From Delphinus delphis (Eukaryota > Chordata > Mammalia > Artiodactyla > Delphinidae), in NCBI RefSeq assembly GCF_949987515.2, contig NC_082694.2, positions 61,936,080 to 62,000,079 on the forward strand: DNA of 64,000 bases, read 5' to 3'. Every line of letters begins with the position of its first letter. Within the stretch, counting starts at the first letter, position 1. This document shows, in pieces, positions 24,349 to 36,881 of the stretch. The notes under the pieces are model-generated. The model did no database searches. It was not told where the DNA came from and was given only the letters and a program-made list of their open reading frames with translations. Position numbers and translations under genes: made by a program.

Positions 24349-25468
24349 CAAGGATTACCAAATTTTTCCTGTAAAGGGCCATGAAGTAAATATTTTAGGT
24401 TGTGACAGCCTCTGTCACAATCACTCACCTCTGCCCTTGTACCAGCCACAGGGAAAGAGTAAACAAATGGGTGTGTCTGTGTTGCTATAAAACTTTTTTT
24501 TTTAAACTTCTTTATTGGAGTATAATTGCTTTACAATGGTGTGTTAGTTTCTGCTGTATAACAAAGTGAATCAGCTATACATATACATATATCCCCATAT
24601 CTCCTCCCTCTGCGTCTCCCTCCCACCCTCCCTATCCCACCTCTCTGGGAGGACACAAAGCACCGAGCTGATCTCCCCGTGCTATGTGGCTGCTTCCCAC
24701 TAGCTATCTATTTTACATTTGGTAGTGTGTATATGTCAATGCCACTCTCTCACTTCGTCTCAGCTTACCTTTGCCCCTCCCCGTGTCCTCAAGTCCATTC
24801 TCTACGTCTGCGTCTTTATTCCTGTCCTGCCGCAAGTTTCTTCAGAACCATTTTTTTTTTTTTAGATTCCTAAACCCACGCACATATGGTCACCTTATTT
24901 TTGATAAAGAAGGCAAGAATATACAATGGAGAAAAGACAGCCTCTTCAATAAGTGGTGCTGGGAAAACTGGATAGCTACATGTAAAAGAATGAAATTAGA
25001 ACACTCCCTAACACCATACACAAAAATAAACTCAAAATGGATTAAAGGCCTAAATGTAAGGCCAGACACTATTAAACTCTTAGAGGAAAACATAGGCAGA
25101 ACACTCTGATGTAAATCACAGCAAGATCCTTTTTGACCCACCTCCTAGAGAAATGGAAATAAAAACAAAAATAAACAAATGGGACCTAATGAAACTTAAA
25201 AGCTTTTGCACAACAAATGAAACCATAAACAAGATGAAAAGACAACCCTCAGAATAGGAGAAAATATTTGCAAATGAAGCAACTGACAAAGGATTAATCT
25301 CCAAAATTTACAAGCAGCTCATACAGCTCAATATCAAAAAAACAACCCAATCCAAAAATGAGCAGAAGACCTAAATAGACATTTGTCCTATAAAGCTTTA
25401 TTTACAAAAACAGGCTTTGGGCCCAGTTGCCCTCTGTTGCTACAGTTTGTGGCAGTACCTACCCCTGG
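24349..25468 (+). mobile_element. hAT-type MITE (MER58-like) split by L1
   Basis: Left part 24349-24496 has 'TTTTTCCTGTAAAGGGCCATG' and 'AAATATTTTAGG'. Right part 25388-25468 has 'CTTTATTTACAAAAACAGGC' and ends 'CTACCCCTG'. Together they give the full layout of a short non-autonomous hAT-Charlie element with imperfect inverted ends. The family number was assigned from memory and may be off; the type of element is firm. The interior carries an L1 insertion. Confidence 0.75.
24497..25387. mobile_element. L1 with 5' inversion (twin-primed)
   Basis: 24497-24870 is the antisense L1 3' UTR, starting with the T run that represents the poly(A) tail. From 24871 the sequence switches to sense L1 ORF2 C-terminal coding sequence, which runs to about 25387. 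The plus-strand frame 24771-25109 reads part of it. Flanks are CTATAAAACTTT (24485-24496) and CTATAAAGCTTT (25388-25399), one mismatch. Tail-left plus an inverted upstream segment on the right is the signature of twin priming. Confidence 0.92.
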
Positions 25469-27284
25469 TCTAAACCAAACTCCAGTGCTATTACTATTGA
25501 TTCAGGCATCAGGCAATCAATGCATATTTCCTTAGTTAAAGGGATTCTTGAGAAATGGGGTCAGTCAGCAGGAAACACAGATTTCTCTTCTCAGTTATCA
25601 TGGGATATTGTATTCCTGTGTCTGCCATGTGTGAAGGAGAAAGTTATGGTGGCTGCCAGCTGCCACCTTACCACCATGAAGGAAGCCAGTTCTGAGGATG
25701 AAACCAACACATGGAGGAGAGCAGAGTCAAAAAACTAAAGAGTCACATATTCGGAACTCAAGCTCTTCTATAACCATGCTGGAAGTCTGTCCTACTTCAT
25801 GACTTCTCAGTTAAATATTTTGTTCTCTTAGCCAGTTTGAGTTCAATGTTACGTGTAACTGAAAGATCCCAACTGATACAGACTCACAGGTACTTGGAGT
25901 AAAATAGCATGAGTGTTACAAAAGAACTGCCAAATATCATAGAGGCTCAGAAAAGAGTCATAATTGGTCCTGAAAAACTTTTATTAAATGATGGCATTTG
26001 AAGCAAACTTCTTAGTTATAATTTTGTAGCAGAGGTGGAAGGTAAGAGCCAGCATGATAAAGTGTTCATGGATGGCAAATAGTGGGCTGACTTTCTGTAT
26101 AGTCAAATACCACAGTATGAAAGAGGCATAGGGTTTTCATAGAACAGTGGGGGATTTTTCTGGAATCAGTGTGAAGAATCTGAGTAAAGCCTCAGGTTGG
26201 AAAACTTGAAGGTGAACAGAAGGATTGGCAATAAAATTGAGATTTCCAGTAGGACCTAGGAAATGTCTGAGATACTGCCATACAGTGTGATGATACTGAC
26301 AATTAATCAGGAAAATAAGGTGGATTCAGAGATGTGCCAGCCACAGGGTACCAATCTATGCAGGGCACATGTAAATCCCTGGGGAACTGTGGAAAGGTAA
26401 AATAGTGATCCAGTTTTATCTCCCATAGGCCCTTTGAGGGAAAATACAAATGCAATTAGTAGGAATATTAATAAAGTACTTAGGGATGGTTCAGGTGACA
26501 TTGCCAGCAACAAGCTTAAATGATGACAGATCACCACTAAAATTACTTTGAGAAGGGCAGACTGGCTAACTGAAGGGCTTTTATTTTGCAAAATGTCGTA
26601 TGCAGAATTGAGTCCAGAACTGATTTGTTCATATGCTGGAAAAAAGCTAGATTACTACCACTGGCTCTTCTCTGTCCTGTCCTTTCCCCAACAGAGCCTT
26701 TGGCCTCTCCTCTAAACAATGTCCAGCCCATATTTAAAGTGGCCAGCCTACATAAAAGTGTCTATTTTAAGCGGCACCAAATTATTACCCAGTCCCATGT
26801 GCCCATGTCCTCCAGCCTTGTCTGGAGCTGCTTACCTAAAGGATACTGGTTTTCAGGAGGAAAACCCTCTAGAATCTAGATGCATCAGACAAGCCCAGAC
26901 AAAAAGAAGTTTATCCTGACAGTTCAGTCCCATGTGGTAGTTATTGTGAACCCACTCTGTGCAGACTCTCGCTCTGGTAAGTGAGGGGAATTCAAAGATG
27001 AATAAGACCCAGTACCCGCTCTCAGGAGTTGGGGTACTTCCCTCTTTCTGACTCCCACCCACTTCTTTACACTCCTCATTCTGTTCCATTCTTCTCAGCC
27101 TCTGCAATCTGTCCCTTTATAAATTAGCACTCAGCTGTGATCTCAAAAAATACAGTAAGACAAAGCCTGGGGTTAATTCTCCATTTCAGCTGCCTTGTTT
27201 AGCCACTAATTAAATGTTTTGTTAGAAAATCGCCCTTAATAAGCAACTAGATTATATTAATTATCTGTTCCTTGGATCTTCTGG
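25469..27284. other. Unassigned DNA
   Basis: No gene. The part around 25640-25880 ('CCAGTTTGAGTTCAATGTTACG', then 'AACTGAAAGATCCCAACTGATAC') looks like the end of an old interspersed repeat that I cannot name. The frames 26307-26591, 26586-26879 and 26853-27107 have no recognised domain. Confidence 0.5.
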
Positions 27285-27458
27285 AACACTCATTCTCACC
27301 CTTGGCTGTATATTACAATTACCTGAGAGGATTTAATAATACCTAGGCCAACCCCCATCGTCAGAGGTTCTGATTTAATTATTTTGGGGTGAACCTGAGC
27401 ATTAGTATTGTTTTAAAGCCCCCCCAGGTGATTCTAATGTGCAACCATGGTGCAGAGG
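27285..27458 (+). mobile_element. MER5A-like hAT-Charlie MITE
   Basis: 'CACTCATTCTCACCCTTGGC' start, 'ATTACAATTACCTGAGAGG' centre, 'GGTTCTGATTTAATTATTTTG' and 'CCCCAGGTGATTCTAATGTG' end. This order is that of MER5A; divergence is substantial. Confidence 0.8.
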
Positions 27459-28570
27459 GACTCCTCGACTTCTATTCCATACTGTTAAGAAGTCTCTTGG
27501 AGACAGCTTACTTTTCTCTAGTGCCTCTCTGAGAAGGTGGTTATCATTATGTGCCAGGAATAGTTTAGAATTTAGCCAAACCTCTTGGCTCATGACGCTA
27601 CCCATGATCCTCTGGTTTCTGCACCAGGTTTCTTGAATGAGGAGTTGGTGGGTGAGCTGTGTGATATCTACGGGGGAATTGGAAAGACTGAAGGGTTTCC
27701 CTGTAGTGTTCTATTTCCTGAATTACTATCTACTTAGAGTCCCTCTCAAAGCCAGAGTCCAAGGGAAAGGTAAGTGAACTAATACCTTATGTATGAACAG
27801 AAATGAAAACTGCTGAAAACAGGTTATTCATGGAGTGTGGGTGAAGGGGGAGCAGTAAAAAATAAGAACTTTTGTTGACAGTTGCATTAAGTTCTAAATT
27901 TTATGACAACCTCCTTTGGATTCCAAGGGACATATATATTTGAAGGGTATGACTATTTCCCATGTTTTATTTATTTTTTAAATAGTCACTTTAAAAGTTA
28001 AACCTGTTGGTGAATTTCCTAAAGGTATAAGTTCTTCCTGCAAAGAAAAACACTCCTTGTTGGCAGAAAGTCTCTGTTGTCTGGCTTTCTGGTTCCTTTT
28101 GCATCAGTCTTTGTTCTTTCCATATACTTTTCAGGGTTCAACCCTAGGTTTAATTTTAGGGGCCTCCTCATTTTCCTGGGGCTTCTTCCTTCTCTTCTCT
28201 GCCTCATTTTCCGCTTGAACCATTCATACAATTGTCACTATGCTAATATTCTTGGTAGCTGATTATAAAGAGAAAATCATACTGATCATTTAACAACCAC
28301 CTGTGACACCTTATAAGTTAAACTAAACCCAACTGGCCCAACATTTTGTTTCAGTTGGCATTTTTTTTTCTCTGTCTCTCCTAGCTCTCTTGGTTGAAAG
28401 CAGTCATTTATGGTGCTTTGCACTTTAATAGAGCCCTCACAGAACACTTTTATAAAAACCGTGGAATGTGACATTTTGGCACAAATTTGTACCAAGGATT
28501 TAACAACTTTGATATCTGAGTTCTTTATGTAGTCAGGTCAAGTGATGTGGTGTATAATAAATTGATATTC
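27459..28570. other. Unassigned DNA
   Basis: No named repeat or gene is recognised. Short frames on both strands (28019-28262 and others) show no domain. Confidence 0.5.
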
Positions 28571-28708
28571 CTTGTAGTGAAATAATGCCATTTGCAGCAA
28601 CATGGATGGGCCTAGAGATTATCATACTAAGTGAAGTAAGTCAGACAGAGAAAGAAAAATATCATATGATATCACCTATATGTAGAATCTTTAAAAATGA
28701 TACAAATG

Positions 28709-29115
28709 GGGGCTTCCCTGGTGGTGCAGTAGTTGAGAATCCGCCTGCCAATGCAGGGGACACGGGTTCGATCCCTGGTTTGGGAAGATCCCACATGCCG
28801 CAGAGCAGCTAAGCCCGTGCGCCACAACTACTGAGCCTGCGTGCCGCAACTACTGAAGCCTGAGTGTGTAGAGCCCATGCTCCACAACAAGAGAAGCCAC
28901 CGCAATGAGCAGCCCGCACACCGCAACGAAGAGTAACCCCCGCTCACCACAACTAGAGAAAGCAACGAAGGCCCAATGCAGCCAAAAATAAATAACTAAA
29001 ATAAATTTATATAAAATTTATATATATAAATATTTATATATAAATTTATATATATACAAATTTATATAAAATTTTTTTTATATATAAAAATTTTTATATA
29101 AAATTTTTTATGTAA
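28709..29115 (+). mobile_element. Long CHR-1-type SINE with expanded AT tail
   Basis: Head GGGCTTCCCTGGTGGTGCAG, long body with 'CAACTACTGAGCCTGCGTGCC', and then, instead of a short AAAT tail, about 115 bp of A/T-only or near A/T-only sequence. Flanked by AAAAATGATACAAATG at 28693-28708 and 29116-29131. Confidence 0.95.
29000..29115. repeat. AT-rich near-palindromic tail expansion
   Basis: Almost only A and T, with repeated 'AAATTTATATA' and 'TATATAAATTT' words that pair with each other. It belongs to the SINE tail and could form hairpins or a cruciform. Confidence 0.85.
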
Positions 29116-29283
29116 AAAAATGATACAAATGAACTTATTTATAAAGTGGAAACAGATTCGCAGACATAAAAAACAAATTTATGGTTACCAAAGGGGAAAG
29201 GTGGGGGAAGGGATAAATTAAGAGTTTGGGATTAGAAGATACAAACTACCGTATATAAGATAGATAAACAAAAAGGCCCTACT

Positions 29284-29486
29284 GGGCTTCCCTGGTGGCG
29301 CAGTGGTTGAGAGTCCTCCTGCTGATTCAGAGGACACGGGTTCGTGCCCCGGTCCGGGAAGATCCCACATGCCGCGGAGCAGCTGGGCCCGTGAGCCATG
29401 GCCGCTGAGCCTGTGCGTCCGGAGCCTGTGCTCCGCAACGGGAGAGGCCACAACAGTGAGAGGCCCGCGTACCGCAAAAAAAAAAA
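29284..29486 (+). mobile_element. Short CHR-type SINE in L1 3' UTR
   Basis: Near-consensus body GGGCTTCCCTGGTGGCGCAG through GTACCGC, A tail from 29476. Flanks are AAAAAGGCCCTACT (29270-29283) and AAAAAGGTCCTACT (29487-29500), one mismatch. Low divergence suggests a recent insertion. Confidence 0.95.
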
Positions 29487-29665
29487 AAAAAGGTCCTACT
29501 GTATAGCACAGTAAACTATATTCAATATCTTGTAATAAACTATAATGGAAAAGAATCTGAAAAAAAAAATGTAAGTGAATCACTTTGCTGTAAACTAACA
29601 CAACACAAAAACTAACACAACATTGTAAATCAACTACACTTCAATAAAAAATTAAAAATATATAT

Positions 29666-30995
29666 TTCTAAAATGTTTATTAGATTGTTTTGTGTTCTTA
29701 TTATACAAAAGTACTCTTTTTTTTTTTTTTTTCCTGCTCTGGAGACTCCTAATAATCCTAAAAGGAAAGGGAGACTCAGTTCTTACTGACTTTTCCTAGG
29801 AGTTCAACATGTCCACATTTTCTCAAGAACAAGAAAGTGTTTGCTGCGAAAGCCAACCTCAAGGGACCACATCACTCTTATGCTTTTGTTTCTAGGATCT
29901 GGGAATGGCATCACCCTTGTCCAAGCACCTAAGCACAATAGGATAAGGATAATTTTGTAGGCAGCAGAGTGTCTAGAGACTGGTAGTCTTGGTAGCAGCA
30001 GTCAACCTCTGTATTAGGTTATTTACATGAAATATCTGGAGAATATTCCTTCCATGTCTGAAACATCAGCCAGAATTGCAGAGATGTGCTGTTTTTGTCA
30101 CTTCATCCGGTTTTACATTCTGATTATCCACACTTACTCAAACTCAGTTAAAAATGGGAACAAACTTCATTTTAAGCAGAACATTTCTTTTAAGTATAAA
30201 CAGTAGCTTTGATTATAACAAGCTTCTTTGTTATGGAGAAGTAATCACTTATTAATAACCTGTCTTATGACTTGTAATATGATTAAATGCCTTTTGAGAG
30301 TACCCTGCCACATTGGAATTCACTGGGAGTAAGAAATGCGATAAAGAATTTACTTTGCTGATTGGAGTGAGGGCCAGCATTAAAGGGAAAACCTTTATAT
30401 TCCAAATATGTCAATGCCAGACTATTCCTTAGCCTACTAGAGGCTTCCAAAACTTTGAATTTCTAACTTTATAAGAAGCATGCGAGACTGAACCTACTAC
30501 ACTGTTAAATTCTCAACTATTTTTAACTAAGAGCAAAAGAGCATAAACATCTAGCAATAGAGACTAAGAACATTTCTAGGACATGTTTCTAACACCAAAA
30601 TGTCTGATAAATTATAAAAATATAGGAGTAATGATATTGCAATGCCCAATATTTGCAATTTATAGCAGTTTGTATCTTTCAAAAGGCACAGTATGTATTA
30701 TTTTATTTGTTCTTTTCATTTACCCTAGAATATGGATAAAGTTGTAAACCTAAAAATAGTCTTTAAAAATAATAATAGCAAAAAACTTATTACTCCAGTG
30801 GAGGCATAGCAATACATAAAAAATTGCTTAACAGAGAGAGAGATATATGAAGAGAGAAAGAGGAAGAGACAGTGGAGACAGGGAGAAGGAGGGGGAGAGA
30901 GGACTGGTGAATATAGGTGAAGGGTAGTCAGGTGTTGATTGTATTAGATTTTTAACCTGTCAGTTTGAAAAACTTCAAAAAATGAATCTGGGAAT
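29666..30995. other. Unassigned DNA with purine tract
   Basis: No gene. A T run lies at 29717-29732 and a purine-rich tract at about 30833-30902. Confidence 0.5.
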
Positions 30996-31006
30996 AAAAA
31001 TATATG

Positions 31007-31460
31007 AAGAAGTGCCATTTGCAGCAGCATGGATGGACCTGGACATTATCATACTAAGTGAAGTAAGTAAATATCATACGATGTCACTCGTGTGGAATCT
31101 AATTTAAAAAGAGATACAAATGAACTTATTTACAAAACAGAAACAGACTTACAGATATCAAAAACAAACTTATGGTTACCAAAGGAGAAACATGGACGGG
31201 AGGGATAAATCAGAAACTTGGAATGAACACACACACACACACACACTACTATACACACACTACTATATATAAGATAGATAACCAGGAAGGATCTACTGTA
31301 TAGCACAGGGAACTCTGTTCAGTATTCTGTGATAACCTATATGAAAAAAGAATCCAAGAAAGAATGAATATATGTGTACGTATAACTAAATCACCTTGCT
31401 GTACACCTGAAACTAACACAACATTGTAAATCAACTATACTCCAATAAAATTAAAATTTA
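31007..31460 (+). mobile_element. L1 3' end, sense
   Basis: 5'-truncated copy that begins at the same ORF2 C-terminal block as the element at 28575 ('TGCCATTTGCAGCAGCATGG') and ends 'CAACTATACTCCAATAAAATT'. A CA microsatellite lies in its 3' UTR at 31229-31247. Flanked by AAAAATATATG at 30996-31006 and 31461-31471. Confidence 0.93.
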
Positions 31461-31471
31461 AAAAATATATG

Positions 31472-33475
31472 TATATAGCCAGAGGCAGATGTAATGAGGA
31501 AGACATTTGACGAGATGTATTGGCCCAAACTGTTGACTGACACACCTGCTGAACTTACCCAGTTCAGAATTGCTCAGCAGGAGGGGTGATTAGAAGCTTT
31601 CAAATACATTCCCTTGTGCTGTGAAGAGGGTTCCCAGGATATCAAAGAAATGACTTTAGTCTGACCACTAGTAAATGCATCACGACCTTTCCACCCCTTC
31701 TTGCTTACCTTCAGTTGGAGTTTAGAAAGCTAGAGAAACTTATGCTGTCATTCATTCTAATATTAGAACCTGAGTAAGGACTCATACGCCACTTTGAAGA
31801 GGGGACTTTCTCACGGCGTCTCTTGGGCGAATAGCACTAGCTTCCTTTCTCCATCCCACTTCATTGCTCTTTTCAAATTTAGCTCCGTTTTGACCACTTT
31901 GTATATAATTTGTTATCACCTATTCCAAATTAGAGGGTTAACTTTTCTTTCATCCAAAATTTTTTGGCTGTGGCGGTGGATATGCAAACCTACACATGTG
32001 GCACACATGACTAAATACACACACAGTGAGCACAAGTACAATGAAAGAAATCTAAATAAACGGATTATCTCAATGTCTAAACAAACAAATAAATAAATAA
32101 ATTTAGCTCTGTCAGTTTCCATTTCCTTCTTTTTCACTTCTTACTCTGGCTCTGCCTCAAGATTGCAGGAAATTCCTTTAAAAAATCTCTTATCAGGCAG
32201 TAGAATTCTCATTATTTTTTAGGTTTTTGCCATTTAGTACTTACATCAGACTACGCCACCAGCACTATTTGGCTGATTTTTCCCCCAATTTTATTGGGAG
32301 GCTAACCAAGCTTAAATTAATCGCTTGCACTTACTCTCTTTATTAGAGAAATATCAGGAGTAAATGGGATACAAAATGTGAGATTCCAGTGTTCTACAAA
32401 GTATCAACATAGGAAACTGCTAGTCCACTTGAATTGTGGAGGGTAACGACCCTTCACTAGAAAAGGCTTTAAAAAATAAAGAATAAATTGCTTCTTGACC
32501 TTCTACACTGCCCCAAGTTTTGCTAATGGGCCAAAACTTGTTCAAGGAGTAATATACACATACCTTCTTAAGTGACTAGTGGAAGAAGATGCTAAAGGTA
32601 CAAGTCATTTGGATCTAGAAATCAGCTATAAGAAGTAACACTTAAAATGATAAGAATTGGGAAAAAAATGTAATCGTCTACTTAGGAGCTATAACACAAT
32701 GGGACTTAGGCTGGCTAAAATATGGAAGCAACTTATCTACAAAAAATTAAATCAACATTGGAATAAGCTTCACTCTTCCATCATTTTTCCTTTGAAGGAA
32801 AATATAGGAGAGCACATTTGTAATAGTGAGAGAAAGAAATGGACATCAATTTTGTGTGCTTTCTGTTGATGGTTGTATGTGGGTATTCCCCTTGTGAGCA
32901 TGCTGCCTCAGGCATTTTCATTATGTAATTTATTTAATGTTTCTTGGGATTTAATTTGACTAGTAATACATTTAAAATCCATTTAATGTCAGATTATGTT
33001 CATTTAAGAGTCTAGTGAGTCCTGGCATATAAGTATAAACATGGAACTCCATCTACTTAGTTCCTAGTTTGATACTCTGGAGAAGAAAAAAATCTTACTT
33101 TCCTGTACCCTGAAATAACAAGATAGTGATACAAATGCTTTATTCTCCCTATACGTAACTATACATTGATTATTTTTCACTGCAAATATTGCATGTTATT
33201 TTAATCTAATTAAAATAAACAACCATGTTTGAAAGCAGCTGTGGGAAAGACCATGTGTTGGTTTATGCAACACATGATCTATGTGTTTATGTCTTATGTT
33301 AGTTTATATTTTCAGAAATGAACAAGACCTAAGTTGAAACATCGAAGAACTTTCAGTCTTATACAAGGCGTGAAGTGAGCATCTTCTACCAGGCTGTGAA
33401 CTCAAGCTGGGGCGTCTTTGCGTAATTCTGATTTCTGTAGACTAGCATTAGGCAGCGATTTAGATAGAGTAACGC
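31472..33475. other. Unassigned DNA
   Basis: No named repeat or gene. An AAAT run lies at about 32083-32101. The frames 31794-32096 and 32657-32869 have no recognised domain. Confidence 0.5.
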
Positions 33476-33479
33476 TTAG

Positions 33480-33800
33480 AAGGCATTAAATAAATGTTGA
33501 ATCAATAAATATGCATAAATAAATATAATGCATTACTATATAGAACTATAAACAAAGTGCTATTGAGAACAATAACAGAGGAAGGAAGATTATACATGAT
33601 TGAGGATAAAAGGAAAGGCTTCAATGGAAAAAGTACTGCATGAATTGAATCTTGAAAAATGAGTAGGTCTAAAATAGGTAGAGATGCTAAAGTGAGGTGG
33701 TGACATTGCCCAGGGAGATGCGGATATGCACAATGGCTACTGGCAAATGGAATGGTTCAGAATGCATTTGGCAGTGTAAGGTATGAGTGGATGAGTACTC
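33480..33800 (-). mobile_element. L2-like remnant, antisense
   Basis: Starts with 'GCATTAAATAAATGTTGAATC' and includes 'GAATCTTGAAAAATGAGTAGG' and 'TTGCCCAGGGAGATGC' blocks that follow the order of the long antisense L2-type repeat also seen at 54630. Weak similarity. Confidence 0.4.
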
Positions 33801-34239
33801 ACACAAGGTGAGTATGCAATGAATGTTGAATAAGTACACACATGTGTTCTATTATGCCATCATGCCAAAATTCAGCTTGTTTAGACATAAACAGTGATCT
33901 TTCAAAAGAGTTTTTCAGTATACTGTGTGGTCTCGTGAAATAGTTTTACTGAGATATTTAAGATTAAGCTGGTTTTATGTATCTCTCCAGTATTATTTCA
34001 TACTTTTTTGCTTTTGTTTGTAGGGAATGTGTGAGTAGGTTTTAATTTCTAATTGATGGCTTCCTGAGGGTGTCCAAGTACCTGTAAGAAATGCCTCTTG
34101 ATCTGAAATCTGCCTGAGGTACATTTAACGTTTCAGGGGAATATGATTTGTGGTGTTTCCTAAGAATAGAGTGATCTTTGATTTAAAATGTGAAGTTGCT
34201 GTGGAACCAGATGAAGGCATCTCCAAAACATGGAAGAGA

Positions 34240-34490
34240 CTGCTGTATGGCAGCCTGGTGTGTTGTAGGAAACAGAGGTTTTTAAAAAGTCAGCCAGTCC
34301 TGGCTTCAAGCTTTGATTCTGATTCCCACAAACAATGCTATTTTGAGACAGTTGCTTAAGCACTTTGAGCTTCATTTTCCCCTCCTTTGTAAAATGGTGC
34401 AATTGTTCCTGCTTCCCTAGACTGTCATGAGGATTAAATGAGGTAATGTTTATGTGAAGCATCTGACCCCTGGTGAGTGCTCAGTACTCC
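34240..34490 (+). mobile_element. MIR SINE
   Basis: 'CAGTCCTGGCTTCAAGC', 'TTGCTTAAGCACTTTGAGC', 'CCTTTGTAAAATGGTGCAA', 'GTCATGAGGATTAAATGAGG' and 'GGTGAGTGCTCAGTA' occur in the MIR order. This is the best preserved MIR in the window. Confidence 0.85.
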
Positions 34491-36134
34491 CTAGTGGGCA
34501 AACTCTGAACCAATTATGTCATAACGTTTCCCTTAAAAAATGGAATACAAACACACTGAATTCTTTCCATGTTGCAGTTCCGTCAGTTTATCCTTGTATA
34601 CAATATTTCTCAGAGATGTTTATAATTTATCTGTCTCTCCAGAGTCTTATTCAAGACTCTGTACCCAGGAGGAACCTAATAAGTATTTCTTAAAAATAAT
34701 TTCCATCAACCCATCATTCTGAGCTTACTTTGATTCCAAACAACTCTGAACCATATCACTGACAAGTTTCATCTGAATCTTGAACTACTGATTTGAATTG
34801 ATTACGTGTCAACCCTGAAAATGTTATCCCTGACAGCCTTATTAGGTAAGCAAATGCCAATCATGTGGTTTGCTGTTTAAAAAACAAAGTAAAAAAAACC
34901 TTATCCCTTAAATAGAGGCTTCTGTTATTTCGCTGATTTTTGCCAGTGTGCAATTTTCGTGTGTCATTTGGGTTATCATATGTTCCTCAAATCAGCAAGA
35001 GCAGGCAGGTATCTGCAGTACATTGAGTCTCACTTAAACTTGCTGCTGACCTACTTGCTCTTGGATCACAATGTTCTCCTTTCCAAATGTGGTTAATTAC
35101 TTCAACCACTTATTTTAAAGTTGCTTCTTTCTCTTGTGCTCTTTGGATCTTTTGGAGCAGGAAATTAGTATTGCCAGAGTTTAGTTAAGCAGAAGCCAGT
35201 ACATCAGAAATAGGAGCAACATTTTCCTTTATGCTGAACAAAAGGAAGCTTCTGGACTTTTAAGCCCTAAAGTGAAATTACTGGAATCTGCTCCTTTAAT
35301 ATATGCTAAGTAGCTGGTACCAAAAAGCAGTGCTTTCCCAGAGGATAAGTGAGCCAAGGACATTTTGTTCTATCAATAGGACAATACACTGGTTTTCCAT
35401 TGTAAGACAGGATCATCATTTCTAAAAGATGAATAGAATGCTGCTTACAAAGGAAAAACAAACATTTTCAGCCGGTTAAATGTGAGATGTTGAGTGAAGT
35501 TCATTACAATCCTGTAGCACTTTTATTTGATCTCCAATTGGAGAGGTTTTCATATTCTCGAAGCTTTTGTTTCCCACGGCTTTGTTGAGATATTCAAACA
35601 AATATTTAAAACTATATTTGAGACAGTACACTTAAATATTCTTGTCCTTAAATGTTAATTTCAACTGTGAAATTAATATTTGTATTTGTTGATATTTAGT
35701 CAAAGATTAATTATGTGCGGAGTAGGAATGTAAGTATCTTCCTACAATTTGATGTAGCTGTTTGGGGACTTGGGGTAGAAAGGAAGATATATCTTCAAGA
35801 AAGGTCTCAAAGTTGCTACTGAAGGAGTAGGAAATTAATACAGAAAAAAATACAGAAAACCAAGCCTGAGGGAAGCTAGTGCAATGGTAAATGCACACCT
35901 TCCCAAGGTGAGGAGGCTAGGGTTATGCCATCTGGGTCATGCAGGTGGTTTGTCCTGATTTCCTCACCTATTTATTTGCAGCTTTTTTCTGTCTCATGAC
36001 ATATTTTTTGGAAACCATCTTAAATTCAAAACTAAAGCAGAGATATAAATGTAAAGTTAAAATCAGTTCTTATTGTCTATTAAAAGTAATTAACAAAGTA
36101 AGATTAAATTCTTTCCTATTCTGTGAAAGCTTTT
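34491..36134. other. Unassigned DNA
   Basis: No named repeat or gene is recognised before the L1-A insertion. Frames are short and without domains. Confidence 0.5.
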
Positions 36135-36386
36135 TCAACATGAGCCTTTTTTTTTTTACTGTTTTTTTTGGAATTTTATTTAATTTATTTTTTTATATAG
36201 CAGGTTCTTATTAGTCATCCATCTTATATACATCAGTGTATACATGTCAATCCCAAACTCCCAATTCATCCCACCACCACGCCCCCCCCACCCCGCCGCC
36301 ACTTTCCCCCCTTGGTGTCCATACGTTTTTCTCTACATCTGTGTCTCAATTTCTGCCCTGCAAACCAGTTCATCTGTACCATTTTT

Positions 36387-36881
36387 CTAGGTTCCACGTA
36401 TGTGCATTAATATACGATATTTGTTTTTCTCTTTCTGACTTACTTCACTCTGTATGACGGTCTCTAGATCCATCCACGTCTCAACAAATGACCCAATTTC
36501 ATTCCTTTTTATGGCTGAGTAATATTCCATTGTATATATGTACCACAACGTATTTATCCATTCGTCTGTCAGTGGACGCTTAGGTTGCTTCCATGATCTG
36601 GCTATTGTAAATAGTGCTGCAATGAACATTGGGGTGCATGTGTCTTTTTGAATTATGTTTTTCTCTGGGTATATGCCCAGTAGTAGGATTGCTGGATCAT
36701 ATGGTAATTCTATTTTTAGCTTTTTAAGGAACTTCCATACTGTTCTCCATAGTGGCTGTTTCAATTTACATTCCCACCAACAGTGCAAGAGGGTTCCCTT
36801 TTCTCCACACCCTCTCCAGCATTTGTTGTTTGTAGATTTTCTGATGATGCCCATTCTAACTGGTGTGAGGTGATACCTCAT
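36387..36881 (-). pseudogene. L1-A ORF2 C-terminal fragment
   Basis: 164 codons covering the cysteine-containing C-terminal part of ORF2p, with a C-x3-C...H-C-x-C-like arrangement near residues 23-38, down to the natural ORF2 end. It is cut off from upstream ORF2 by a frame break. Not expected to make a functional protein. Confidence 0.9.

Larger units (their letters stand above)
28575..29665 (+). mobile_element. L1 3' end, sense, carrying two SINEs
   Basis: Starts within the ORF2 C-terminal region ('CCATTTGCAGCAACATGGATG') and continues through the 3' UTR ('GGTTACCAAAGGGGAAAGG', 'GTATAGCACAGTAAACTATATT') to 'CAACTACACTTCAATAAAAAA' at about 29630-29650. Two SINEs interrupt it at 28709-29115 and 29284-29486. 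The L1-derived sequence outside them is about 480 bp, so the copy is strongly 5'-truncated. Confidence 0.92.
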
